NCBI GenBank assembly: GCA_946478755.1
Contig: CAMLDJ010000002.1
Span: 1-64,000 of the forward strand
Reading direction: 5' to 3'
DNA: 64,000 nt
Origin: an uncultured Pedobacter sp.
GTDB taxonomy: Bacteria; Bacteroidota; Bacteroidia; Sphingobacteriales; Sphingobacteriaceae
In this document: piece by piece, positions 28,669 to 37,042 of the stretch
Layout: the number at the start of each line of letters is the position of its first letter
Position numbering within the stretch: position 1 is the stretch's first letter
Program-made: the position numbers and the translations under genes
The notes under the pieces: model-generated
What the model saw: only the letters and a program-made list of their open reading frames with translations
The model's database searches: none
What the model was told of the DNA's origin: nothing

Positions 28669-31600
28669 CTAAAATGAAAGGTTGAGCCCAAAAGCCCAGA
28701 TTGCCTGAGAAAACATACTCTTTCCATTACCAAGCTCGCCTAAAGCTGCCGTCTCTGGATCAAAACCTGTTGGCAGCTTAGAAAAAGTGTAAATATTTTC
28801 ACCAGAGAAGTACATCCGGGCCCGTTTCAGTTTGGCCCAGTTCAGCAGCGCTTGTGGCATGGTATACCCCAGTTGCACATTTTTTAAGCGTACATAAGCA
28901 CCATTTTGAAGATAACGGGTCTGAACCTGCTGGTTTTTTGCGTATTGGGTAGCGTTACTGTAAGGACGTGGAAAATAGGCTTCGGTGTTTATACCCAGTC
29001 CGGAATACTTACCAGCTTCTGCATCGCGGTAATAGTCCAAATGATTTGGGAACAGTGATGATTGGTTCCACTGGTTGAATCCCCAGAATATATTACCACT
29101 TAACCATAAGTCTCTTTTGGCCACACCCTGAACGAAAATCCCTAGATCAAAGTTTTTGTAACTTGCCGAAAAATTCAGCCCAAACTGATACCTGGCCGTA
29201 TTGTTACCGATTACTTTGAGGTCTCCGTGATCACCGATAGTGTTCTTTCCGTTATTGATGATACCATCGCCATTTAAATCCCTGTACTCTACATCCCCGG
29301 TTCTCCAAAGCTGGCCGTTGATAAAATTCTGAGATTTGCTGGTATTGATCCTATTGGCAAGCTCTTGGCTCTGAATTAAGCCAACTGTTTCATATCCCCA
29401 TATTTCTCCTACTCTTTTCCCACTATAATCAGTAGTTAAAATACCTGTAGGATTCGGATATTTGGTTACTGTATTGACATTATCGAAAATATTCGCGGTA
29501 ATTGAATAGTTGAAATCATTACCAACCTTGCTCTTCCAGGTAAGGCTCAGGTCCCAACCCCTGGTCTGTAATTCTGAGTTATTTTCGCGGGGAACCGCTG
29601 CACCCAATACTGCCGGTAATGCTTTGGCCGGGCCTAAACGGTCGAGTGTTAAACGCCTGTAGTAATCAAATTCGATTTTTAACCTATTTTTGAAAAGGCC
29701 AAACTCAATTCCTATATCCGTTGTTCTGGATGATTCCCATGTCAGATCCCGGTTGATCAGGTTTGGCGCGACAGTATAGGCTGATCTTTTGCCGTTCAGA
29801 ATCCAATCCAAATTAGTCCTAACCCCTAATAATGCCAGATCCTGGTATGAAGCTACATTCTGATTTCCCAGCATCCCCCAAGACCCCCTTATTTTAAAGT
29901 ATTGAATATTATCGCTGATTGCCGACCAGAACTTTTCATTGGATATTACCCAACCGCCGGATAAAGAAGGGAAAAAGCCCCATCTTTTGCCATCAGCGAA
30001 CTTCGAGGTACCATCATATCTTAGGTTTGATTCCAGTAAATATTTGTCATCGAAATTATAGTTTAACCTACCAAAAAAACCTTGGGTAGCCCAATGCGAC
30101 ATCGCATCAGAAACCTGCATCTCACCTGTAGCAGTAGTTATAGATATGACTTCCTGTGTAATCAGCTCTCTTTTCAAACCGCTTAGATAGTCATATCTGT
30201 TAGATTCCTGTTGATACCCACCCATGAGCTCAAACCGGCTCTTTGTGCCAAGGTTAAATTTGTAAGACGAGAAGATGTTCAGCGCCTTATAAGTGGTATT
30301 TGCCTTGTCTTTTGAAATAGAGGAAGGCACAGTGAGTGAAATGGGCAACAAAGTGCCATCTACCTGATCTTCGTAAGCGGTCAGATTAGCCCCTTCATAA
30401 TTATTGATACTATAGTTCATGGAATAATCTGCATTTATCAACCAATTTTTCAGCGGTTTTATTTCAGTAGCCAGCCGCTGCATCAATTCATTGTCAGTAA
30501 ACCTCTCATATCCCGCCTGCATCTGGGGAACGCGGGACAACTGTGAATAATAACCATTAGGTGATTTGAGGAAAACCTCGGGATGTGTACGGAATATCTG
30601 ATGGATAATCATACCATAGCCTCCTTCTCCATTGTAAATAGGTCTGTCACGGTTTTCATTTGTAAGCCGGGTATTAGAACTGATCTTCCACCAGGGCGTG
30701 ATGTTGATGTCAAGTTTTGCGGTTAGATTATAGCGATTATATTTATCCTCCACCATCTTTAATGGCCCCTTTTCACTGGCATGGCCTCCAGACAGATAGT
30801 ACGCCATGTTTTTAGAACCACCACTAACCGAGAGGTTTTCCTGTGTCCTATAACCAGAACCAAAATGGATGTCTATCCAGTCGTTATTGGCATTTGACAG
30901 TTGATAAGTTGACCATTTGGTAGGATTGGAGGCATCAGGAACTGTTTCAGGTAGTGTAGGGTCATTAATGTAAGCTATAATCCTATCGATTGTAGACTCT
31001 GCAAACAACCTGGCGACACCCTGATTATCGTGCATCTCATTGATAGCTCTGGTGAAAGTATAAGAATCTACCATTCTGGGCTTGTTAATAATGGTTGTAG
31101 GACCACCATTAACGGAGAAATCAATTTGCGGGACCTGATTGGCTTTTCCCGATTTTGTGGTAATCAACAATACCCCATATGGTGCCCTTGCGCCGTATAT
31201 TGCTGATGCCGCCGCATCCTTTAAAACCGAGATACTTTCAACGGTATTTGGATCTAATGTATTGATATCACCAACAGTGCCATCAATGAGTACATAAGGT
31301 GATCCTTGTCCCCTTATCTGAACCGATGGACCAGCTCCAGGTTCAAAACCATTATTGCCATAGCCTATTGTGAGTCCGGGCGTATTTCCATAAAGTGCCT
31401 GACTAACATTATTTACAGGTCTGTTCTGTAAAGCCTTTCCATCAACCACACTTACCGCACCCGTTAAGTTTACCTTTTTCTGTGTTCCGTAACCAACGAC
31501 AACAACATCGTTTAGGCTGTTGTTTTGAGCGGTTTCCAACCGCACTACGATCGAACTGTTTCCTTCTTCTGATACCTGTACGTTTTTTAAATACTGTGTT

Positions 31601-31878
31601 TCAAATCCAACACTGGAAAAAGTTAAAGAATACCTCGCATTGGGTTGTAGCTTCGGAAAGAGAAAAACCCCATTTGAGTCTGTCAAAACCTTTGACTGCT
31701 GAGCGGTATCGGTATCTTTAACGATTTTGACGGTAACAGATGGTACCGGAAGTGATTTATCATCAAGTACCTTACCTGTAATTTTTGGATTTTTCTGTGC
31801 ATAAATGCACAAATGGCACAACATCAGCAATAGCAGACAACTTATCTGCTTCCACCGCATTTTTTTTCGGTTCTTCAT
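28669..31878 (-). CDS. SusC-family TonB-dependent transporter without STN domain
   Basis: 1069 residues. After a signal peptide ending in CIYAQ the mature protein goes straight into the carboxypeptidase-regulatory-like domain (KITGKVLDDKSLPVPSVTVK). The TonB-box-like LNDVVVVGYG, plug (VSQALYGNTPGLTIG; LLITTKSGK) and barrel follow, ending IWAFGLNLSF. There is no STN domain, although the gene sits directly behind a FecR/ECF pair, which normally signals through STN. It should import the product of the phosphoesterase enzymes encoded downstream. Confidence 0.94.
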   Translation of the reverse strand: MKNRKKMRWKQISCLLLLMLCHLCIYAQKNPKITGKVLDDKSLPVPSVTVKIVKDTDTAQQSKVLTDSNGVFLFPKLQPNARYSLTFSSVGFETQYLKNVQVSEEGNSSIVVRLETAQNNSLNDVVVVGYGTQKKVNLTGAVSVVDGKALQNRPVNNVSQALYGNTPGLTIGYGNNGFEPGAGPSVQIRGQGSPYVLIDGTVGDINTLDPNTVESISVLKDAAASAIYGARAPYGVLLITTKSGKANQVPQIDFSVNGGPTTIINKPRMVDSYTFTRAINEMHDNQGVARLFAESTIDRIIAYINDPTLPETVPDASNPTKWSTYQLSNANNDWIDIHFGSGYRTQENLSVSGGSKNMAYYLSGGHASEKGPLKMVEDKYNRYNLTAKLDINITPWWKISSNTRLTNENRDRPIYNGEGGYGMIIHQIFRTHPEVFLKSPNGYYSQLSRVPQMQAGYERFTDNELMQRLATEIKPLKNWLINADYSMNYSINNYEGANLTAYEDQVDGTLLPISLTVPSSISKDKANTTYKALNIFSSYKFNLGTKSRFELMGGYQQESNRYDYLSGLKRELITQEVISITTATGEMQVSDAMSHWATQGFFGRLNYNFDDKYLLESNLRYDGTSKFADGKRWGFFPSLSGGWVISNEKFWSAISDNIQYFKIRGSWGMLGNQNVASYQDLALLGVRTNLDWILNGKRSAYTVAPNLINRDLTWESSRTTDIGIEFGLFKNRLKIEFDYYRRLTLDRLGPAKALPAVLGAAVPRENNSELQTRGWDLSLTWKSKVGNDFNYSITANIFDNVNTVTKYPNPTGILTTDYSGKRVGEIWGYETVGLIQSQELANRINTSKSQNFINGQLWRTGDVEYRDLNGDGIINNGKNTIGDHGDLKVIGNNTARYQFGLNFSASYKNFDLGIFVQGVAKRDLWLSGNIFWGFNQWNQSSLFPNHLDYYRDAEAGKYSGLGINTEAYFPRPYSNATQYAKNQQVQTRYLQNGAYVRLKNVQLGYTMPQALLNWAKLKRARMYFSGENIYTFSKLPTGFDPETAALGELGNGKSMFSQAIWAFGLNLSF

Positions 31879-31956
31879 TAGTTTTATTTATAGTTTTTTG
31901 GTTTCGGGATGGTGGCTAACATCAAAACGTGTTGCCTGTTAAAAAGCGGTTTCCGA

Positions 31957-33015
31957 TCAATCGGTATTTGCTTTTTGGCTGTGGATCAGGTAGTCTGTGC
32001 CTTTCTTTTGGACAGTAATATCATTAATGGAGGTTATGACCCTCAAAATATCCAAAGGCGTCTCTTTGCCGCCAAAACTTCCTGTGAAATATTTCTTGTC
32101 AACGTCTGCTTGCTGGAAGATTATTCTAATCTGATAAACAAGTTCCAACTGTTTGAACACATCATTTAACGGCGTATTTACCATGGTCATACCCTGCCTG
32201 ATAGCGTCGGGTGTTAAGTTGCTCATCACCCCTAAACTAGTATCGATAGTGCTATTGAAATTTCCGTTAAAAGTTGACAATTTTGGAATATTCGTATCTA
32301 AACTGACGCTGTACTGCTCACCTGGCTTCAAAAAGTTAGCGCGTTTTTTTCTGGATTTCTCAAAAACATCTACTACAACCCTCCCCTCATACAGCTTCAC
32401 ATCGACCCCCTTTCCTAAATCAGCAACCGTAAATTTTGTACCCAGAGCTGTAGTGGCGATACCACGCGCCCACACCGTAAACGGATGATCTTTATCCTTT
32501 GCAACCTCAAATGCTGCCTTTCCGGTTTTTAAGAATATTTTTCTGTTGGTATTAAAGTTAACGGGATATGAAATTGCCGCTCCAGGGTATAAGGTAATCA
32601 GGGTGCCATCAGATAGGCTAAACTTCAAGTAGCCCCCAGTTCTGTTGATTGCTGTTTTAAACTTTATATCAGCATAGGGATTGGGAGTACTCTCCTTGAC
32701 TGCCTCAACAAAATGGAGGCGGAAGTAAAGCAATCCAAAAACCAGTATCAAGCTTGCCGCAATCGTTAACGGTTTCCATAACTGAAATATTTTTTTCCGG
32801 GGACGTAGTGCAGTACTGATACCTGCCCATATTTCTTCCCTAAGACGATCGTCTCCTTCAGGAAGAGGTCCCGGTCTATTCCATTCCTCCTCAGTTAATA
32901 ATTCTTCAAGCAGATCGGGATATTGTTTGAGGGTGCCATCAATAAGCGCCTCCTCCTCTTTACTGCATTCATTTCTTAAAAATTTTTTGATCAGCTCAAT
33001 TCTACCCATGTTCAA
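31957..33015 (-). CDS. FecR-family anti-sigma factor
   Basis: 352 residues. A cytoplasmic N-terminal region (ELIKKFLRNECSKEEEALID) leads to one membrane helix (about 83-103, PLTIAASLILVFGLLYF). The periplasmic FecR domain includes GGYLKFSLSDGTLITLYPGA and FEVAKDKDHPFTVWA, and a DUF4974-like C-terminal domain (KKYFTGSFGGKETPLDILRV) closes it. It is encoded 53 bp after the ECF sigma gene and 78 bp before the SusC gene, and should hold that sigma factor until the transporter is engaged. Confidence 0.92.
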   Translation of the reverse strand: MNMGRIELIKKFLRNECSKEEEALIDGTLKQYPDLLEELLTEEEWNRPGPLPEGDDRLREEIWAGISTALRPRKKIFQLWKPLTIAASLILVFGLLYFRLHFVEAVKESTPNPYADIKFKTAINRTGGYLKFSLSDGTLITLYPGAAISYPVNFNTNRKIFLKTGKAAFEVAKDKDHPFTVWARGIATTALGTKFTVADLGKGVDVKLYEGRVVVDVFEKSRKKRANFLKPGEQYSVSLDTNIPKLSTFNGNFNSTIDTSLGVMSNLTPDAIRQGMTMVNTPLNDVFKQLELVYQIRIIFQQADVDKKYFTGSFGGKETPLDILRVITSINDITVQKKGTDYLIHSQKANTD

Positions 33016-33068
33016 CTTTTTATATACAGGTACGTTGAACTTATAAGATCTCCCTATCGGGTTAAAAA

Positions 33069-33623
33069 TTAATTTAAAAAATCAGCGCCAGTGATGACAG
33101 CCCATATAGACAACTGTAAAATCTTCCGGAGTTGGTTATTGGCCTTAACCAGCTGACTATCTATTGTTTTTGTTGAAACCCCAAGCTTTTCTGCTATTTC
33201 TTTATACGAATACCCATGTATATGCCTAAGTTCAAATATTTCTTTTCTTTTGGGCGGTAGTTTATCTATTGCCCAATAAACATGATCTGCAACATCAATC
33301 TGATGGTTAATCTGATCCCAACCGGCATCGACACATTTTATACAATTGGCTTCAAGATATTCCCGCTTACGCATTTCCTGGCGTAACCAATCAATAAATA
33401 CCTGTTTTGTTTTCCGGAATATCTGTATGTCTAACGGAAGTTCATCAGATAGGCTGTGCTTATACCGCCATAACTTGATAAAAACCAGTTGAGTTAAATC
33501 CTTTGCCTGTTCTATATTTTGGGTCTTGTTCCATAAGTAACGGTATACCTTATCCCATGAGGATTCAAACACCGCTTTGAAAGCAGCATCAGATCCAGTT
33601 TTTAAGGCATTGATTTTTTCCAT
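33069..33623 (-). CDS. ECF RNA polymerase sigma factor, FecI-like
   Basis: 184 residues. Region 2 is seen in FESSWDKVYRYLWNKTQNIEQAKDLTQLVFIKLWRY, read in pieces, and region 4 in LPPKRKEIFELRHIHGYSYKE and KLGVSTKTIDSQLVKANNQL. Like the first ECF protein here it ends in a hydrophobic tail (LQLSIWAVITGADFL). It heads the second ECF-FecR-SusC-SusD run and is the presumed activator of the two phosphoesterase genes at its end. Confidence 0.92.
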   Translation of the reverse strand: MEKINALKTGSDAAFKAVFESSWDKVYRYLWNKTQNIEQAKDLTQLVFIKLWRYKHSLSDELPLDIQIFRKTKQVFIDWLRQEMRKREYLEANCIKCVDAGWDQINHQIDVADHVYWAIDKLPPKRKEIFELRHIHGYSYKEIAEKLGVSTKTIDSQLVKANNQLRKILQLSIWAVITGADFLN

Positions 33624-33972
33624 ATTACATACGTAGTTGCGAAATTATCCGTTTACAGGCACAGCGATTGGAACGGCACATCATGTTTTTGTTAATGAAT
33701 ATTCATGGCACGCTTGGTTCCGGGTCTGTAGTCTCATTACAATTAGGTTTTAGGGTATGAAATGACAGTTATAATTATTAATCTGTTTGCATCTTACCCA
33801 GATAAAAAATCTTCTTCTTATTCTCATGCGGGCTGTTAAACAGGAACAAATTAGCACTTTGCCCTGAAGTAGAAATGCGCAAACGTTTGTTCAATTTTAA
33901 TAGGTAAATTTATTTCAGGCGCTATCAGGCCTTTTGGGCAGCCTGACTAAAAGTAGGCTTCATGCTATACAA

Positions 33973-34030
33973 TGAAAAAATTTCAGTCCCGTACACTGAA
34001 AAAATTTCAGAAAAAATGAAAATTTTTCAG
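33973..34030. repeat. Three tandem near-palindromes upstream of hsp20
   Basis: TGAAAAAATTTCAG occurs at 33973-33986 and 33997-34010 and as TGAAAATTTTTCAG at 34017-34030, each nearly self-complementary, with starts 24 and 20 bp apart (about two helical turns). They end 134 bp before the Hsp20 start. They look like operator repeats for a regulator of the stress gene. The remainder of 33624-34164 is AT-rich with nothing else recognised. Confidence 0.5.
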
Positions 34031-34164
34031 TTTGACCGCCATAATCACTTTATTATCACCATTGGCATAGCGGTTGATCAATCAAAATGGGACCATCAGT
34101 GTCCAGAGAAAATTAATTGATTTATAGTCCATTTATTATTAAAAGTTTTAAAGGAGAAAACACT

Positions 34165-34605
34165 ATGACATTGGTTAAATTCAATCCGGAAAAAAAGAAC
34201 AGTTCATTATTGCCAGGCTTTAATGACATCTTTGAATCAGTACTTGGCGACACTTTTTTTACCGACCGTCGTTTAAGCAACGTTCCTGCTGTAAACATCT
34301 CGGAATCAGCTGATCACTATCACATTGAGCTTGCTGCGCCCGGACTTAAAAAAGATGATTTCCGCGTTTCGGTAGAACGGGATATGCTCACTATCTCTAC
34401 TGAAACAAAAAACGAAAACCTCAGCGAAGGAAGAACTTATAACAGAAAAGAGTATAATTATTCGGCCTTCACAAGATCTTTCACACTTCCGGAAAGTGCT
34501 GACATTGAAAAGATCAGTGCAAGCTATAACGATGGAATTCTGAAACTTGAACTTCCTAAAAAAGAGGAGGCCAAAGCGGTCGCCAGACAGATCGAAATCC
34601 AATAA
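34165..34605 (+). CDS. Small heat shock protein, Hsp20/alpha-crystallin family
   Basis: 146 residues when started at 34165. An upstream in-frame ATG (34117) exists, but AAGGAG lies 9 bases before the 34165 ATG, a rare clear Shine-Dalgarno in this window, and MTLVKFNPEKKN is the normal family start. The alpha-crystallin domain covers about 35-140 (VPAVNISESADHYHIELAAPG; LTISTETKNENLSEG; YNDGILKLELPKKEE), with the conserved G-x-L motif. It is an ATP-independent holdase that protects unfolding proteins in the cytoplasm. It is monocistronic with a strong terminator, and preceded by three short palindromes that may mediate its control. Confidence 0.95.
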   Translation: MTLVKFNPEKKNSSLLPGFNDIFESVLGDTFFTDRRLSNVPAVNISESADHYHIELAAPGLKKDDFRVSVERDMLTISTETKNENLSEGRTYNRKEYNYSAFTRSFTLPESADIEKISASYNDGILKLELPKKEEAKAVARQIEIQ

Positions 34606-34629
34606 AAAAATGCCGCATATAGCGGCATT
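34604..34629 (+). terminator. Rho-independent terminator after hsp20
   Basis: ATGCCGC, loop ATATA, GCGGCAT, preceded by seven A and followed by a run of T. Because of the A-run on the 5' side it may also stop the convergent histidine kinase operon. Confidence 0.92.
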
Positions 34630-34662
34630 TTTTTTTATATAATCCCTCCACCAGCTTTCGCA

Positions 34663-36432
34663 CTAAAAGCGCTTTGCAGGATTAATTAAGGGTAAACTGA
34701 AATAAAAAACCGAGCCTTTTGTTAACTGGCTTTCTGCCCATATCTTTCCGCCATGTCTCTGGATAATCTCTGCAGATAGATAAAGCCCTATTCCGAAACC
34801 GGCAACAGTACTCATCCGATTGTTTTCTACCCGGTAAAACCGTTCGAATAGTTTTGGGATATCGTTTTCATCTATTCCCATACCATGATCCATTATGCGG
34901 AATACAGCTGTACCATTCTCAAGATAACTGTCAATAGTTATTTCACTATCGGCCGGTGAATATTTCACCGCATTGCTGATCAGATTATTGACCACATGCC
35001 CAAGTTTGTCCCTGTCTGCATTCACAAAAAAACCTGGCTGGAAGGCGTACTTTATATTATGGTTGTTTACCGTGGCAATATATTCCTCTACCACTTCCTT
35101 AAGTAGGACAGACATTTCTATGGGCTGAAAATCCATCAACATTTTTCCCGATTCCAAACGCGAGAGGTTGAGAAAACCATTGATCATGCCTGTCATTTTA
35201 TTGATCTGACGCTCAGCGCCCCGGAGGGCCTTATCTGCAAAACCGTTCAGCGTACCCCTGGCTTTCACCTGCATAACCTGAATATAACCTTTCATGGAAG
35301 TAAGCGGTGTCTTGAGTTCGTGACTAACCATTGCAATAAAATCGTTCTTCCGCTGTTCATCCCTTTTCTGATCTGTCACGTCCATTAAAACAGCATAAAA
35401 GCTATCAAAATCGCCATAGCTACCTTTTTTTAGCTTGCCTACGATTCTCATCCAACGGTTCTCACCTGAAATAAGATGTTTGATCGGATAGGTATAATCC
35501 AGGGGTTTCCCAAGATTAATACAATCCTGAAGGACCCCTTGGAGCGCAGATAGGTATTCGGTGCCAACACTGCTCAGTACCATTGTCCAGCTCACTTCGC
35601 CCTCCAAGGGCAGACCACAGAGTTTCCTGAACCGCTCTGATACTTCAACCCGTCCTGTTTTGATATCCAGGTTACAACTGCCCAGCTCAGCAGCGTCGAA
35701 GGCAGACTGTAAGTTATCTTCGCTCTCCCTCAGCGCATCGAGTGCATCCTTAAGCTGCCCGTTGACTTCTTTCTGAAGATCATTGACTGCTGCGAGTTTT
35801 TCATTGATAGTCTCGAGCTCCTGTGTCCTTAGCCTGACTGTATTTTCAAGATTTTCATTGAGTTCATCTGCATTTTTTCTTGCCGCTTCAAGTTCCCTGT
35901 TCCTCGTTTCCAAAAGCAACTGGTTTTTCTTCAGCTCGCTCAGATCGGTAATAATGACGCTCAGTGAAGTGCCTTCATCAAGGTTAAGCGCCTTTAGAGA
36001 AAGCTGAACAGCCAAGGAAGTGCCCGAGCTGTTGATGATATCGACTTCTGCCCTGGTGTCTACTTCCCAGGCTCCATCTATTGTCTCTCTTACAAAGGCC
36101 TGATCTTCTGTTGAAAAAAATGCCAAAAAGTTTAGACCGATAACTTTCTCTAAGGGTAGCCCCAAAAGCCGTGCGAGTTGTGAGTTGCAATACAGTACCC
36201 TATAAGATTCATCGAGTGTAAGTGCGCTTTCTGTCATCTGTTCGATAAAGATCCTGTAGGTCTGATCAGCACTCTTAAGTGTAAAAAGCTGATGACCATC
36301 CTGACCATTTACAATCAGGGCATCAACTTCTCCAGAGCGGATCGCATGGATAATATCGTTGGCTTCCTCGAGCTGGATACGAAGTTCTTCATAGGCCTGC
36401 TCGAGCCTGATATGTTCACTTGACTTCTGCAT
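34663..36432 (-). CDS. PAS-domain sensor histidine kinase in the kai operon
   Basis: 589 residues, no membrane segment, so cytoplasmic. The order is: N-terminal helical stretch, PAS 1 (about 55-165), a coiled coil (about 168-240), PAS 2 (about 240-355), HisKA with phosphoacceptor His371 (MVSHELKTPL), and HATPase_c with N-box (NNLISNAVKYS), DHGMGI and GFGIGLYLS. No receiver domain is fused. It starts 3 bp after the second kaiB-like gene, so it is co-translated with the Kai proteins. In cyanobacteria the kinase SasA reads the KaiC state through its own KaiB-like domain; here that domain is absent and the two separate KaiB proteins may play the part. No partner regulator is adjacent. Confidence 0.92.
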   Translation of the reverse strand: MQKSSEHIRLEQAYEELRIQLEEANDIIHAIRSGEVDALIVNGQDGHQLFTLKSADQTYRIFIEQMTESALTLDESYRVLYCNSQLARLLGLPLEKVIGLNFLAFFSTEDQAFVRETIDGAWEVDTRAEVDIINSSGTSLAVQLSLKALNLDEGTSLSVIITDLSELKKNQLLLETRNRELEAARKNADELNENLENTVRLRTQELETINEKLAAVNDLQKEVNGQLKDALDALRESEDNLQSAFDAAELGSCNLDIKTGRVEVSERFRKLCGLPLEGEVSWTMVLSSVGTEYLSALQGVLQDCINLGKPLDYTYPIKHLISGENRWMRIVGKLKKGSYGDFDSFYAVLMDVTDQKRDEQRKNDFIAMVSHELKTPLTSMKGYIQVMQVKARGTLNGFADKALRGAERQINKMTGMINGFLNLSRLESGKMLMDFQPIEMSVLLKEVVEEYIATVNNHNIKYAFQPGFFVNADRDKLGHVVNNLISNAVKYSPADSEITIDSYLENGTAVFRIMDHGMGIDENDIPKLFERFYRVENNRMSTVAGFGIGLYLSAEIIQRHGGKIWAESQLTKGSVFYFSLPLINPAKRF

Positions 36433-36435
36433 AAC

Positions 36436-36750
36436 TTAATAACTGATACCCAAACCTTTCAATACTTTCTCCCTGTCAGAACAGTCCCCGATCAGCTTTT
36501 TGGTAGGAACTGGCGATTTTTTGATCAACATCGGGATGGCCGTCACATCTTCCTGCTGCACTAACAATGGCTGCTGATGTGCATCAATGATATCCAGCTC
36601 GTACCTACCAGCAATAAATTCCTCACATATTGCGCGGATGTTGACAATTGCCCTTGCGGAAACCGGTGATGCACCTGCAATGAAAAGCCTAAGCGAAAAA
36701 AAATCAGCGCTTTGGGTACTATCTTGATGATCCGGGTTTCCTATCGACAT
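36436..36750 (-). CDS. kaiB: Divergent KaiB-like thioredoxin-fold protein
   Basis: 104 residues. After a 17-residue polar extension the KaiB fold is seen in FSLRLFIAGASPVSARAIVNI, YELDIIDAHQQPLL, and the conserved IPMLIKKSPVPTKKLIGD. Compared with its neighbour it has lost several residues of the canonical YVAG-x-T-x-xS motif. The gene is second of two kaiB-like genes, 2 bp from the first and 3 bp from the kinase gene. A likely role is binding KaiC or the kinase; whether it changes fold as cyanobacterial KaiB does is unknown. Confidence 0.85.
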   Translation of the reverse strand: MSIGNPDHQDSTQSADFFSLRLFIAGASPVSARAIVNIRAICEEFIAGRYELDIIDAHQQPLLVQQEDVTAIPMLIKKSPVPTKKLIGDCSDREKVLKGLGISY

Positions 36751-36752
36751 AA

Positions 36753-37040
36753 TTAATTATTAATCTTTGTACGTATGTCCAGTCCCACAAGAACCTTTTC
36801 CTCGTTTGAAAGGTCACCTATAATTTTGCGGACCGGTTCAGGCACTTTTTTTACCAGTGTCGGAATGGCAAATATCTGATCACCCTCAGCCAGCTGCGGT
36901 TTTTCCAAAAGATCGATCACCTCAATGCTATATTTACCTTTCAGATGCTCCTCGCAGAGCTTTTTCAGGTTTTCAAGCGCAGCTACCGATTTACTTGTTT
37001 TACCGGCTACGTACAGCCGGAGTTCATATGCTTTCCCCAC
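36753..37040 (-). CDS. kaiB: KaiB protein
   Basis: 95 residues, close to canonical Kai[61 protein letters not shown] and [12 protein letters not shown] are all near the cyanobacterial forms. KaiB binds the KaiC hexamer and shifts it toward dephosphorylation. Start is 2 bp after the kaiC stop. No kaiA is seen, as usual outside cyanobacteria. Confidence 0.93.
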   Translation of the reverse strand: MGKAYELRLYVAGKTSKSVAALENLKKLCEEHLKGKYSIEVIDLLEKPQLAEGDQIFAIPTLVKKVPEPVRKIIGDLSNEEKVLVGLDIRTKINN

Positions 37041-37042
37041 AA

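Noticed and set aside
36436..37040. Thioredoxin-like redox proteins instead of KaiB
   Set aside because: The fold is similar, but there is no CxxC motif and the IPTLVKK...KIIGDLS blocks are specific to KaiB.
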